A DNA stretch of 64,000 nt from Lithobates sylvaticus (taxonomy: Eukaryota; Chordata; Amphibia; Anura; Ranidae): contig CM053026.1 in the NCBI GenBank assembly GCA_028564925.1, positions 601,329,107 to 601,393,106 of the forward strand. The letters are read 5' to 3'. Below are positions 25,786-37,631 of this stretch, in pieces. Both the position numbers and the translations under genes were made by a program. Under the pieces are notes generated by a model. That model ran no database searches. It saw only the letters and a list, made by a program, of their open reading frames with translations, and was not told the DNA's origin. How positions within the stretch are numbered: the first letter of the stretch is position 1; every line of letters starts with the position of its first letter.

Positions 25786-25799
25786 TTAAGTAAGCATAT

Positions 25800-25990
25800 A
25801 TTCTGATTTCCTCCCACACTTCAAAGACATGCTGGTAGGTTAATTGGCTCCTGTCTACATTGGCCCTAGTATGTGTATGTATATAAGTTAGGGAACTTAG
25901 CTTGTAAGCTCCTTGAGGGCAGGGACTGATGTGAATGTACAATACAAGTGTAAAGCGTAAATTGATGGTGCTATAAAAGTACCTTTTATT
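25800..25990. repeat. Retroposon-like fragment (CACTTCAAAGACATGCTGG type)
   Basis: Contains TTTCCTCCCACACTTCAAAG, TAGGTTAATTGGCTCCTGTC and GAGGGCAGGGACTGATGTGA. These phrases are typical of widespread vertebrate LINE/SINE 3' fragments as I remember them. No full element is visible. Confidence 0.4.
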
Positions 25991-26351
25991 AAATAATACA
26001 GAAATAAATAATAAAGCAATAAAAAATATATACTATGAAAATGTAGTACTTCTAAACCTTCCAAACAAAATGTGTTTTGTTTATGTTCCTATTGGAGAGA
26101 TTTCACATTCCTTTCCATCCACTTCCTGTCCACACCTGTCATGATGGGAAATATACCAAATAGTGACATAAAAACCTGAGAGGCTCTAACTTTTCCCAGC
26201 TCAATCCAATACAAAAAAAAAAAAACATTAGACAAAAGTTGGGCTTTATTATTTTGCAGTAATGTGCTATAATCTATAGAGTTGATCTACTAAAGGCAAA
26301 AAGGCTGTTCACTTTGCAAGGGAAGTTGAATTTTGCAAGGTAAATTTCCTC

Positions 26352-26966
26352 AGGCTGCTTTCACACTGGAACAACGGGTCCATTAGCAGTTTACCGCTAT
26401 TTAAGCTGCGCTTTTCAACCATTAGCGGGGCGCTTTTAATCCCCGCTAGCGGCCGAAGAAGGGGTTAAAAGCGGTGGTGTTGCGGCAATTTGGAAGTGCT
26501 GCCCAATTATTCCAATAGATGGGCAGGGGCGGTATAGGAGCGATGTACAGGCATACCCTACTTTTAAGTACACAATGGGATTTATTTACTAAGCTAGAAA
26601 GTGCGAAATCAGGCTCAATTCTGCATAGAAACCAATGAGCTTCTAACTCCAGCTTGTTCAATTAAGCTTTGGTAATAAAACATGGAAGCTCATTAGTTTC
26701 TATGCAGAAGTGAGCCTGATTTCACACTTTCCAGTTTTAGTAAATAAACCCCATTGTGTACTTAAAAGTGGGGTATGTCTGTATACAGCACTCCTACACC
26801 ACCCCAAAGATGCGGTTTGCAGGACTTTCTTTCCCATCCCGCAAGCGCACCGCCCCAGTGTGAAGGCACTCAGGCTTTTACACTGGGGAGGCATGAGAGG
26901 CAGTCTTTAGGCTCTTTACAGGCGCTATTTCTAGCACTAAAACTGCCTCAGTGTGAAAGTAGCCTT
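26352..26966. mobile_element. Middle MITE of the nest
   Basis: The left end AGGCTGCTTTCACACTGG is mirrored by CAGTGTGAAAGTAGCCT. GC-rich subterminal parts hold GCGGTG/CACCGC motifs. It is itself split by the element at about 26566-26766. Confidence 0.7.
26566..26766. mobile_element. Inner palindromic MITE of the nest
   Basis: AAGTACACAATGGGATTTAT is mirrored by ATAAACCCCATTGTGTACTT, and GTGCGAAATCAGGCTC pairs with GAGCCTGATTTCACAC. The same family, with TTTGATTTACTAAAACTGG, occurs at 48380-48549. Confidence 0.7.
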
Positions 26967-27297
26967 AGAGCTTAGTAAATGCAGTGAAATTTGGAAAGAA
27001 TAACCAATCTCGTGCAAGGAAAACAAAAAAAACAGCATTTTTTGCGCATATTTGGATGTTGGCAGTCAGCAAAGCTTCAATTCATTAACTAATTTACTTG
27101 AAAAGTGCAACTCCTCTTGCAAAGTGAACAGTCTTTTTGTCTTTAGTAAATCAACCCCCATATCAGTTAATAAGGTTTAGTTTAGTTAGTTGGCAAATAG
27201 ATTGTTTAAAACAATAAAAGTTTGTACTTCAAAGCAGAACAAAAATGTGTTTCTATCACTTTTATTGATTATGTTTATCGCTTGTCCATTGTTCTAG

Positions 27298-27303
27298 GAA
27301 TAA
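27298..27303 (+). CDS. GUCY1B1: GUCY1B1 probable last coding exon (one Glu codon and stop)
   Basis: A good acceptor, CTTGTCCATTGTTCTAG, is followed by GAA TAA. This continues the open phase of the previous exon and ends the protein in ...DVEE. Human beta-1 has ETKQDDD here (from memory), so the frog tail would be six residues shorter. The sequence after it is free of recognisable repeats for over 1 kb, as expected of a conserved 3' UTR. This is an inference from splice signals, phase and context; cDNA would decide it. Confidence 0.5.
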   Translation, partial: E

Positions 27304-29080
27304 TTATTCCAATTTTGAAGAAGTAAGAGTCCAGGAAAACGACCAAGTATTGTACACAGAGGACAACTGTTCTGTCTGACCACAATTTTTTTTCAGCTAT
27401 ACCTATCCACCTGGGAACTGATTTTGATTTTTTTTTTGTTATATATATATATATATATATATACTGATTTGTAGATGTGTTTACTGTGAATATTTTGTTA
27501 ATGTATGATGTTCTTTGCCCTGGAGGCAACATATTATTTGTATGCTAAGTAATTATAAAGCTTGTAAAAATGTGTATAATGTTTCACTAAGCAATGTTTA
27601 AGTACTGTTAACTAATAATTAGCAGTCTCTATTTAAGATGTTCTAGTTGTGAATGGCGGAAGTGCAGCACATTAAATGTTAAAAATAAATTTAAAAAAAA
27701 CATCTAATTTACAGAGAGGAGATTAGTTTTATGATGAAGGTCTACTTTAAGACCTGTATGTAGCCCTTTCTCATTGTGGTTTAGCCGATCAGGCGTCAAC
27801 CAGGTTACCAAAGATCTTTGGTATTGTGAATGCCCTTTAGCATCAGAATGATTTGTTAAAAAATATTCATTACATATATGTTAAATACACATAATTACAC
27901 ATTAGTTATTTTTATATGTCTAATGATGTTGGAGTTCTTTATATTAATATAGCTTTATATATAGATATATGATAGCAATATAGAATATGCGATACTTATT
28001 TTACTTAAAGGAGAACAAAAAGAGTAAAATCAGCAGTAACTTTATATAATCTGGAATTATAAGATTCTCACTTTATGTACTGAATGTTGTGTTTTGCTAG
28101 GAGTTTTCTTAACAAGGCACCCTAGTCAGACTATAGTAATATGTCACTAAATAATAGACATGGATTTTGACACACATAAGCAAAGGCTTGTAAATATTAT
28201 TTAACAGGAAAGTGGTATTTTTATGTATGTGTCATATAATAGTATATCATATTTCAGGTCACATGTAAATCAGATAAAACCTTCATATTTGACTATATTG
28301 TGCTAATTTTCCAAGATTGTTTAGTGCAAAATAAAGTGTTTCTTAATATGTATCTGTAACTTTATATTAGATATATGTACAGTAATAACTGTCTAGCTAC
28401 TGTAAAACACTAGTGATACATTCTACATCATCCTGTACATTTTATGTAAATATTTTGTAAATTGTAATTCACCAAAATGTCTATTGTTACGAATAAATAC
28501 AAAGTACTAACATTAATAATAGATTTACAATTTAATGACACTTTTGAAGCAGAGCTGATGCATAGTCAGTCTTGTGTTCAGGTTGGAGTCCATGTAGATA
28601 TATTATTGTTTGAATATATAATATAATTTGTTAGATATAAAACAATATCTACAGTATTATCGCAACTCTTTCAGCTCATTCCAAGCTTCTTTGTTCTGTG
28701 GTGTCTCAAAAGACACGTTTTAAAGTGGCACTAAAGAGGCAGCCAACCCATCCTTCTGTGTCCTGTGGCTGTAAGGAGCAGGGGGCGAGAGAGAAGCTGA
28801 CTGCCTTTCATCCATTCTGGTTGTTGGTAATTATTTTGGCACTTTTTTAATATGAGCTTTACTTAGCCAGCAGCAAGGTGGAGGGTAATGTAACTACTGT
28901 ATTATGAAACGTTAGGTTTACCAACTGTGGAAACCATTACTGTGTAGTGATACTGTCACCACAAATGAGCACTTAGACATGTAACAGTTCACTAATTAAA
29001 GTAATTTTTTTGCACCAAATCTGTATCCGGTTTTACTTTTTTATGCAATATTAAAGTCTATGTTTAGGAAAAATGTTTTT
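27304..29080 (+). other. GUCY1B1: Putative GUCY1B1 3' UTR with several poly(A) signals
   Basis: The stretch is AT-rich and contains no clear transposon apart from a short (TA)n at about 27440-27462. That stands out in a window this full of repeats. AATAAA occurs at 28330-28335 and 28492-28497. AATATTAAAG near 29048 is followed within 30 bp by a TGTTTTTTGTTGTCTTTG tract, a good cleavage context. The true end is unknown. Confidence 0.4.
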
Positions 29081-29099
29081 TGTTGTCTTTGTCTCATTA

Positions 29100-29634
29100 T
29101 GAGGGGTTTCTTTTTACTTTTAGTGCTAAGAGGAAGTGAGTGAAAACCACTAAAAGTGAAGGGAATTTTCCTCCTATACTGTTGTCATCAAAACAGGTGT
29201 CTCTGTTGCAATATTCATCTTGTTGACAACTGAAAAATTTTGGATTTCCCACCACTTGCTGTTTTATGACAATGGTCACCAGGACAAATACTTGACAGGC
29301 CCAATCCTTCCCTACTCTTGGTTAGAGTTAAAGTCACTATTAGCTTGGCAATTTTGCAAAAAAAATCAATAAAAAAAAAATCAATATAGTTGCAGAATTA
29401 TTGAAATGATTCAAACACCCAAGTTAGCTACCTGTTTGAAAATATAATTTCTAGTATATACCAGTATTATTTTAAATATTACACTTTTACTTATTTTTTA
29501 TATACTGTACCTTTGGCAGATGCAGACATTTTTGCCAGTATGGGCACTCCAGCCTCAATGTCATTCCCCAACATGCCTTCATACGTGCCACCTGAGGAAA
29601 CACAGCCCTGCATATACCCTTATAATATTATTAT
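29100..29634. other. Intergenic, nothing recognised
   Basis: AT-rich sequence after the putative GUCY1B1 3' end. No coding frame or paired ends. Confidence 0.3.
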
Positions 29635-29638
29635 TTAA

Positions 29639-30344
29639 CTACTTGCCTACTGGGCACTTATACCCCCTTCCTGCCAAGGCCAATTTTCAGTGCTGTCGCA
29701 CTTTGAATGACAATTGCATGGTCATGCAACACTGAACTCATATGAAATTGTTATCATTTTTTTCACACAAATAGAGCTAAGTTTTCTCCTGATGTGTGCT
29801 GATAAAGCTGCACTGATGGGTACTGATGAGATGGCATTGATGAGGCGGGACTGATAGATGGCACTAATAGGCTGCACTGATGGGCACTGATAGGCAGCAC
29901 TGATGGGCACTGATGAGGCAGCACTGATGGACACTGATAGGTGGCGCTGATGAGGAGGCACTGATTGGCAGCACTAATGGTCACTGTTTGGCAGCACTGG
30001 TTGTCACTGATAGGCAGCACTGATGGGCACTGTTGGAGCTACACTGATAAACAGGATACTGATAATCAGTACCATGTTCATCAGTGCAGATGTCCACTTC
30101 ACACTAGCCAGTTACTGGCTCTCTCCTCTGCTCATGATGTGACAGCGTGAGGAAAGGAATGCCAATAACCGACAAGTGTGTTTCCATCATGATCAGCTGT
30201 GATTGGCTCTTTACTCCAATCGGTTATGCGCTGTGTCCTCGCGGTGCATGCACAGCAAGAAAGGGAGGATGTCATATGACATCCTCCAAGAACTACAGTG
30301 GCAACGCCCAGCTGTCATTTCACTATACGGCAATCGGGAACTGG
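29639..30344. mobile_element. TTAA-ended element with GCACTGATGG minisatellite
   Basis: It is flanked by TTAA at 29635-29638 and 30345-30348. It starts CTACTTGCCTACTGGGCACT and ends GGGAACTGG. The left part shares CACAAATAGAGCTAAG with other copies. The middle (about 29800-30040) is a run of GCACTGAT(G/A)GGCACTGAT(A)GG(C/T)-type units. There is no transposase. Confidence 0.75.
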
Positions 30345-30348
30345 TTAA

Positions 30349-31699
30349 ATATAAAGATGAAGATCTTTCAATTAAGCCAGTTAAGAACAGGTGTTAAAGG
30401 GAACCTTTTTTGGAGGCTGCCATTACTGCAACTAATTTTGCAAAACTACATCTAGTGAGGATTTACTTAAATTATCCAGTCATGTGTAAAGATAACATGA
30501 TTGGTTATTGAAAGTGAACATAACAACTACTTAGTGGGTTAAGAGTCTCAGCTCCTTTTGAAAATCAAGTCCTTAGTGTCACTTACCTCAGACAAGTATG
30601 CAAATAAAGACATTACTCTGACTTTCCTGGTGTGCATATTTCTTCAAGGTCATTGACTCAAACATTTTTCTGCCCATAGGCTAAACACACCTCAGATAAT
30701 CAGTGATCGCCAGAAAGGGTTTGGCAATGGCAGCCCACTGTTTCTAAAGAAAGGTTTCCTTGAAGTTAAAGCCAGCCGAACCTTCTTAATTCATTATGGT
30801 ATTTCAGTCAGGCTACATATAAAATAATAAATATGCCACCTTTTTAAGTTCCCTCTGCTAAGTTAGAGAACCCTGCTGGCAGCACTAGAAAAGTCAGACT
30901 GCTGCTTTTACATGCAAGCATTAACCCAGTTCCCCTTGCTAAATACTATTCTAATCACTAGCACTTCTCAGGCAGTAAGAAGAGTGGTGTTGATTACAGC
31001 AGTGTTCAGTGGAATGTGTCAGACCGCAGGAGAGCTTGTATGTAAGAACAGCGGTCCGACTCTCATATGTGTTGTGTATTCCAATCCTTGCTGCAGTACT
31101 TATCTAATAAAAAAGAGACATTTTTTTACTGTATATGCAGTCTGACTACGTTACAGTTATAAATCTAGATTGTTCAATAGGGTTTAGTAGGAGTCCATCA
31201 CCTAAACCCAAAGAAGGCTTTTATGGTTCAGCAAATGTGTCACTAAGCTACCAAGCACACCAATTCAATATTTGTGTTTTCTTGAAATCTGATTTTGCAC
31301 TGCAGAACATTCAAACTTAATCAGCCCCTTATATGGCATATTGCATAATGCCAAAAAGACATTAAATTAGGCACTGTGGTTGAATTGTAAAAGCTTGAAA
31401 AACCTCAGTACAATGGGATTTTTATAAATAGAAAATTACTATATGAATATTTAAGTCACAGATAAGCCAAATAATGGCACGGACAGAGATGCCAGTATTG
31501 TGTGCAATAACCTTGGCTGCTTGCCTTTGAATTTATGTTTTTACTATAAAAAGAGCAATTGTATGAAGAAGTTGCTAAATTAGACACAATAATCAAATTT
31601 CCAAAATTGTTATTGCGTTTCATATTTAATGCATTTGTTTTAAACATACCTTGCTTTGTTATTTTTCAAGCCCATTTAATTTAATCACTTTGGGGCTTC
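30349..31699. other. Intergenic, only minor repeat traces
   Basis: Around 30464-30490 CCAGTCATGTGTAAAGA resembles an inner MITE motif also seen near 48150. Otherwise AT-rich with no gene or complete element. Confidence 0.3.
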
Positions 31700-31887
31700 C
31701 AGTGCCTTGCAAACGTATTCATACCATTGAAATTTTCCAACCAAAAACATAAATGTATTTTATCCTGGTTTTATGTGATAGTGGCTCATAATTGTGAAGT
31801 GGAAGGAAAATGATAAATGGTATTCAAAATGTTTTACAAATACATATCTGAAAAGTGTGGCATGCATTTGTATTCAGCCCCCCTGAG

Positions 31888-32640
31888 TCAATACTTTTTA
31901 GAACCACCTTTCGCTGCAATTACAACTGCAATTCTTTTTGGGTATGTCTCTACCAGCTTTGCACATCTAGAGAGTGAATTTTTTGCCCATTCTTCTATGC
32001 AAAGTAGCTCAAGCTCTGTCAGATTGGACGGAGAGCATCTGTGAACAGCATTTTTTGTCTTTTGTCCTGCCAAAGATTCTCAATTGGATTTAGGTTTGGA
32101 CTTTGGGCCATTCTAACACATGAATATGCTTTGATCTAAACCATTCCATTGTAGTTCTGGTTGTATGTTTAGGGTCATTGTCCTGCTGGAAGGAGAACCT
32201 CCGCCCCAGTCTCAAGTCTTTTGCAGACTGCAACAGGCTTTCTTCTAAGATTGCCTTGTATTTGACTCCATCTATCTTCCCATCAACTCTTACCAGCTTC
32301 CCTGTCCCTGCTGAAGAAAAGCATCCCCACAACATGATGCTGCCACCACCATGTTTCACAGTGGGGATGGTGTATTCAGGGTGATGTGCAGTGTTAGTTT
32401 TTCCGCCACACATAGCGTTTTGCTTTTAGGCCAAAAAGTTAGATTTTGGTCTCATCTGACCAGAGCACCTTCTTCCACATGTTTGCTGTGTCCCCCACAC
32501 GGCTTCTCGTAAACAGGACCTCTTATGGCTTTCTTCTTGCCACTCCTATGGATAGATTTTCCCACCTGAGCTGTGGATCTCTGCAGCTCCTCCATTGGCC
32601 TCTTGGCTGCTTCTCAGACTAATGCTCTCCTTGTCCAGCC
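31888..32640 (-). pseudogene. Tc1 transposase of element 4, broken
   Basis: The piece at 32413-32090 starts at CGGKTNTAHHPEYTIPTVKH and includes [16 protein letters not shown] and FQQDNDPKHTTRTTMEW with the second catalytic Asp. The piece 32073-31888 in another frame follows the Glu region, ending in AKNSLSRCAKLVETYPKR. The N-terminal part is separated by stops and by the LINE insertion upstream. Confidence 0.85.
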
Positions 32641-32773
32641 TGTCAGTTTAGGTGGAATGTCTTGTTAGGTTTGCAGTTGTGTCATACTCTTTCCATTTCC
32701 AGATTAGGATTCAACAGTGCTCCATGAGATGTTCAAAGCTTGGGATATTATTTTATCACCTAACCCTACTTCT

Positions 32774-34410
32774 CTCATAGTTACATAGTAGGTGAGGTTG
32801 AAAAAAGACCATCAAGTCCAACCTATTTGTGTGATTATATGTCAGTATTACATTGTATATCCCTGTATGTTGCGGTCGTTCAAGTGCTTATCTAATAGTT
32901 TCTTGAAACTATCAATGCCCCCCGCTGAGACCATCGCCTATGGAACGGAATTCCACACCCTTGCCGCTCTTACAGTAAAGAACCCTCTATGTAGTTTAAG
33001 GTTAAACCTCTTTTCTTCTAATTTTAATAAGTGGCCACAAGTCTTGTTAAACTCCCTTTTGCAAAAAAAAGTTTTATCCCTATTGTGGGGTCACCAGTAT
33101 GGTATTTGTATATTGAAATCATATCCCCTCTCAAGCGTCTCTTCTCCAGAGAGAATACGTTTAGTGCTTGCAACCTTTCCTCATAACTAATATCCTCCAG
33201 ACCCTTTATTAGCTTTGTTGCCCTTCTTGTACTCGCTCCATTTCCAGTACATCCTTCCTGAGGACTGGTCCCCAAAACTGGACAGCATACTCCAGGTGCG
33301 GCCAGACCAGAGTCTTGTAGAGCGGGAGAATTATCGTTTTATCTCTGGAGTTGATCCCCTTTTTAATGCATGCCAATATTTTGTTTGCTTTGTTAGCAGC
33401 AGCTTGGCATTGCATGCCATTGCTGAGCCTATCATCTACTAGGACCCCCAGGTCCTTTTCCATCCTAGATTCCCCGAGAGGTTCTCCCCCCTGTGTATAG
33501 ATTGCATTCATATTTTTGCCACCCAAATGCATTATTTTACATTTTTGTACATTGAACCTCATTTGCCATTTTTTCAGATCTTCTTGCAAGGTTTCCACAT
33601 CCTGCGGATAAGTTATTGCCCTGCTTAGCTTAGTATCGTCCGCAAATACAGAGATTGAACTGTTTACCCCATCCTCCAGGTCGTTTATAAACAAATTAAA
33701 TAGGATTGGTCTCAGCACAGAACCCTGGGGGACCCCACTACCCACCGCTGACCATTCTGAGTACTCCCCATTTATCACCACCCTCTGAACTCGCCCTTGT
33801 AGCCAGTTTTCAATCCATGTACTCACCCTATGGTCCATGCCAACGGACCTTATTTTGTACAGTAAGCGTTTATGGGGAACTGTGTCAAATGCTTTTGCAA
33901 AATCCAGATACACCACGTCTACAGGCCTTCCTTTATCTAGCTGGCAACTCACTTCTTCATAGAAGGTTAGTAGATTGGTTTGGCAAGAACGATTCTTCAT
34001 AAATCCATGCTGATTACTGCTAATGATACCGTTCTCATTACTAAAATCTTGTATTGAGTCCCTTATGATCCCATCCAAGTGTTTACATACTATTGATGTT
34101 AGGCTAACTGGTCTGTAATTCCCAGGGATGTATTTTGGGCCCTTTTTAAATATTGGTGCTACATTGGCTTTTCTCCAATCAGCTGGTACCATTCCAGTCA
34201 GTAAAAATTAGGAACAATGGTCTGGCAATTACTTGACCAAGTTCCCTAAGTACCCTCGGGTGCAAGCCATCTGGTCCCGGTGATTTATTAATGTTAAATT
34301 TCCCAAGTCTAATTTTAATTCTGTCCTCTGTTAACCATGGAGGTGCTTCCTGTGATGTATCATGAGGATAAACACTGCAGTTATGGTTACTGAAGCCCCC
34401 CGATTCCCTC
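32774..34410 (-). mobile_element. CR1-type LINE, 5'-truncated, inserted in Tc1 element 4
   Basis: The - strand encodes a reverse transcriptase and ends at 32774 in the tail motif CTATGTAACTATGA (given here as its complement strand). The 5' end is cut in the RT N-terminal region at about 34410, where Tc1 sequence resumes with TTATCCCTGACC. The endonuclease and ORF1 are missing, as is usual after incomplete reverse transcription. CR1 is preferred over L2 from the RT wording and the 3' end, but this is from memory. Confidence 0.85.
33209..34192 (-). CDS. CR1 LINE reverse transcriptase fragment (327 codons)
   Basis: An open frame with the RT blocks in order: [35 protein letters not shown] (first catalytic Asp), [28 protein letters not shown] (YxDD-type active site as FADD), and the thumb region ending [15 protein letters not shown]. 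Upstream, in a frame broken near 34200, are the typical SPGPDG motifs. Downstream the frame shifts into the piece 33275-33024 with the C-terminal [20 protein letters not shown]. It is a dead copy: N-terminally truncated and frameshifted near its C terminus. Confidence 0.88.
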   Translation of the reverse strand: MVPADWRKANVAPIFKKGPKYIPGNYRPVSLTSIVCKHLDGIIRDSIQDFSNENGIISSNQHGFMKNRSCQTNLLTFYEEVSCQLDKGRPVDVVYLDFAKAFDTVPHKRLLYKIRSVGMDHRVSTWIENWLQGRVQRVVINGEYSEWSAVGSGVPQGSVLRPILFNLFINDLEDGVNSSISVFADDTKLSRAITYPQDVETLQEDLKKWQMRFNVQKCKIMHLGGKNMNAIYTQGGEPLGESRMEKDLGVLVDDRLSNGMQCQAAANKANKILACIKKGINSRDKTIILPLYKTLVWPHLEYAVQFWGPVLRKDVLEMERVQEGQQS

Positions 34411-34555
34411 GTTATCCCTGACCTGTCTGGTGTGTTCCTTGGCCTTCATGATGCTGTTTCATCACTAAGGTTCTCTAACACACCTCTGAGGGCTTCACAG
34501 AACAGCTGTATTTATACTGAGATTAAATTACACACAGGTGGACTCTATTTACTAC

Positions 34556-34693
34556 ATATTATACAGGATTTATATATAGCGCCAGCAGTTTGCGCAGCGC
34601 TTTACAACATCAGGGAAGACAGTACAATTACAATACAATTCAATACAGGAGGGATCAGAGGACCCTGCTCGTTAGAGCTTACAATCTAGAAGG
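34556..34693. repeat. Short retroposon-like insert in Tc1 element 4
   Basis: It separates the Tc1 phrases GGACTCTATTTACTA and GGTGACTTCTGAAGGCAA. The insert contains TATATAGCGCCAGCAG, GCGCAGCGCTTTACAAC and GAGCTTACAATCTAGAAGG, words I remember as common frog repeat fragments. Class unknown. Confidence 0.5.
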
Positions 34694-34969
34694 GAAGGTG
34701 ACTTCTGAAGGCAATTGGTTCCACTAGATTTTAGTTAGGGGTATCAGAGTAAAGGGGGCTGAATATAAATGCACGCCACACTTTTCACATATTTATTTGT
34801 AAAAAAAAATTGAAAATCATTTATCATTTTCAATTCACTTCACAATTATGTACCACTTTGTGTTGGTGTATCTCTTAAAATCCCAATAAAATACATTTAC
34901 GTTTTTGGTTGTAACATGACAAAATCTGGAAAATTTCAAGGGGTGTGAATACTTTTTCAAGGCACTGTA

Positions 34970-35735
34970 TGTATGAACATATGCTGACAAGTAATTCCCT
35001 GTCGTCCTTTAACAAAAATCCTTGTTTAGTTTTCATCTCTTTACTGCAGAGGAAAAGAAGCAGCTAAATAGATGGTAAATCGTCGTAGTTTATGGCTAAT
35101 GGACCTGTCACCCCAGTGAGAATGTACCCTAACTGTGGGGGGAGTGTACTGACTGGGAGTACAGAGAGATTGCTGTTCCTGATGATCGATCGCAGGTTGC
35201 CGGCAGACATCGCAGCCTCCCACCATGCGCATCGGCCTCGGCGACGCAGGCGCGAGTGTGCTTGCTATAGCTGTTGCTGCTGACTTTTAATAAAAGGCCA
35301 CTTACCTGTCCAAGAATCAAGTGCCTCACCCATGTTCTTTGCCGGTCTTCACCGCGGCTTGACTGACGGCTTCTCACTGTGCTGCGCTGTGTGGGTGGTC
35401 CCACAGCCTGCTGGGGCCTGTGATGTGTCCCAGAAGGCTGTAGGCAGGGAGGGGGGGACCAAATTTCCAGTGGAATCTCCTAGGTGATCCAATTGGAAGT
35501 TGAAGCTATATCTACCAAAGCTTGGGACCCGCTCCCCTTCCAAAAGTGTTAGAAGAGGGTGGGAGAAGGACATAAAGTGGTACTTCCATTTTGGGGTGAA
35601 GTACTACTTTAATACTATATCAGGCAACAAGGGCTGCTAATACTACAAAAAGCTAGACATTTTATTTTGATCGGTAATAAATACCATACTATTTAGTTGA
35701 GTGTAACTGCAAGACAAAGTAATATATTACCCTAC
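34970..35735. other. Intergenic with a possible single MITE end
   Basis: A GC-richer block at about 35090-35590 ends in TTCCATTTTGGGGTGAAGTA and CTACTTTAA, which look like MITE termini, but I found no mirrored left end. No gene. Confidence 0.3.
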
Positions 35736-35739
35736 TTTT

Positions 35740-35905
35740 TGAATGCCAGATGGGGAATGTAACAGTTTTATTTCATTGTGTTCGTTGCTTTCCTGTTGAT
35801 TGAAAAAGCTAGGAACTATTTAGTTACCTTATCTTATATTGTACGTATGCAACTACTTGTGTTTTGTGAAAAATACCAATAAAAAATCTTTGAAAAAAAA
35901 TCTAA
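35740..35905 (+). repeat. Possible LINE 3' tail
   Basis: GTTCGTTGCTTTCCTGTTGA leads to ACCAATAAAAAATCTTTG and an A-rich end, the look of an L1-type 3' end. There is no coding part. Confidence 0.3.
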
Positions 35906-36297
35906 TAAATTGCCAGTTCAGAGTTAATGAAGATTTCACACAGCGAGGGGCAGTAAATTGTACCCTGTATCCAGACAATTATCTATATGCATTTATTTAT
36001 CACACCTCAAATTCTTGTTTTTTAAACAGTTTAATAACCAATAACTACCATGTCTTCCTTTATTCAGAAAATACAACATACATGCATGCTTGGTTAAACA
36101 TTGATGCAAAGGAGTATGGGCATTACAGAAGTACAAGGACATACAGGTATGCACTTCCATGGGCGGCTGTACACACCATCTGCACATGAACATGAAAAAA
36201 CACTGGAAATTTTATGGCACAGTCCCCTTGTATCTGCACACGTCCATGTGCATGTACCCTAAGTCACAGCACCAAAAGCCTGGACATTTGGTTACAT

Positions 36298-36659
36298 CAG
36301 GGGTGTCAAACTCAATTTCATCGTGGGCCACATCAGCATTATGATTGTCCTCAAAAGGGCCGGTTGTATCTGTAAGATTAGATGTCCTGCGCATCCCCTC
36401 CCCTTACATTAGATGTCTAGAGCCACCCCACCATCAGAAGTTGAGTCCCCTACTCTCCCTAACATCACAGTGCACCCCCTTTCCTTATGCTGCTGCTGGG
36501 TAGAGGCTGGATACATTGCTTGAAAGCAGAAAGTAAGGGTCTGGAGGAGGACCAGAGGAGGGCTGGAACTCTCCTTCAGCTGCAGGAGAGGTGTGAGGGC
36601 CACATGAAATGGCCTGGAGGGCCGGATACGGCCTGCGGGCCTTGTGTTTGACACCTGTG
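36298..36659. mobile_element. 362-bp hAT MITE with perfect 8-bp duplication
   Basis: The ends CAGGGGTGTCAAACTCAATT and TTGTGTTTGACACCTGTG are inverted copies. GGTTACAT occurs directly on both sides (36290-36297, 36660-36667). The interior has GGGCCACAT and AAAGGGCCGG words that mirror near the right end. A perfect duplication suggests a fairly recent insertion. Confidence 0.88.
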
Positions 36660-36667
36660 GGTTACAT

Positions 36668-37323
36668 AGTTTTAGTTTAAAACAGCATTAATAGGCACAG
36701 AAAATAACCTATAATTGTTCGGTGTTAATGTTTTTGGTTTAGCTATTCAAAACATCTGCCTGCCTGAAAAGAAAACATAATTTTAGGGTATATATTTGTA
36801 AATCCAAGCAGGATTTCCTTTTCATTTTATTTTATGTAAAAGCAGCAAAGAAAGCTAGAGCAAAACCAGGAACTAAAGCACTGATCGTTTATTGCTGGAG
36901 GTTTTGAGAGATATAAAAGCACAATGTGTGATCCGGCTTGCTGGTATCCACCCTTTGCTGAAATATGGACAGACTCTTTAATGCATCAAGTTTTGGATGC
37001 TTTAAAAAGATATAGACTAATGAATATATTATTTACAGTGTAGGGCTCTTCTACAATGTTATTTCCTATGGAAATGTGTAATTTGAACAGTGATACATCT
37101 GAATTAAATGTAAAAAATGATTCCAAAAATATCCATCTCTTCTAAAAGGTGCACTATATAATACAGCTGTCTACAGGCATTGTAGACTTTTCATTACAGA
37201 AGTACAATTACTTATATAGAAGGTTTATTAGGACATCTGCTGGCAAGTAATAAAACTACAAGCCAGGCTCAAATCAAGCACAAGGGGCATAACCTTAAAA
37301 GTTTAAATCTGGCAGACTAGCTA
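36668..37323. other. Intergenic, nothing recognised
   Basis: AT-rich sequence without coding frame or paired ends. Confidence 0.3.
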
Positions 37324-37631
37324 CATACCTCCCAACACTTTGAGATGGGAATGAGGGACACCTACTAGCAAATGTATGTAGGCATAGGACATGCCCCTTA
37401 AAGGGGACAGAACCAAAAAAAAGGTTAATTAAAAAGTGCTTTTTTTAACCACTAATATTCCTTTTATATTGGCTTTTAAAATTGACAAATGCAGCAATTT
37501 AGAATTTGGATGAAAGGTTTAGCACTGGGAAACACCTTTTGAAAGATAAAAAGTGCATTTTATATACAACTATATAGATCAGACCAAAATGAGGGACAGT
37601 CCCTCGAAATCAGGGACAGTTGGGAGCTATG
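37324..37631. mobile_element. MITE with CATACCTCCCAAC ends
   Basis: The left end CATACCTCCCAACACTTT and the right end GGGACAGTTGGGAGCTATG are inverted copies, and GAGGGACA occurs near both. TAGCTA flanks both sides, possibly the core of an eroded duplication. The middle is AT-rich. Confidence 0.7.

Larger units (their letters stand above)
26282..27159. mobile_element. Outer MITE of a three-level nest
   Basis: TTGATCTACTAAAGGCAAAA and CTGTTCACTTTGCAAG at the left are mirrored by CTTGCAAAGTGAACAG and GTCTTTAGTAAATCAACCCC at the right. The unit is split by the element at 26352-26966. It lies in the last GUCY1B1 intron. Confidence 0.75.
31700..34967 (-). mobile_element. Tc1/mariner element 4, split by two later insertions
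   Basis: The left end CAGTGCCTTGCAAACGTATT and the right end ACTTTTTCAAGGCACTG are inverted copies, and TA follows at 34968. Subterminal TGAAATTTTCCA is also mirrored. About half of the span is foreign: the CR1 LINE at 32774-34410 and a short repeat at about 34556-34693. Without these the element is about 1.5 kb. Transposase remnants are on the - strand. Confidence 0.88.

Noticed and set aside
33209-34192. Retrovirus or LTR-type polymerase
   Set aside because: RT wording (FADD, no protease, RNase H or LTRs) and the 3' tail fit a CR1-type LINE. I saw no endogenous retrovirus, Polinton or other capsid-bearing element in the window.
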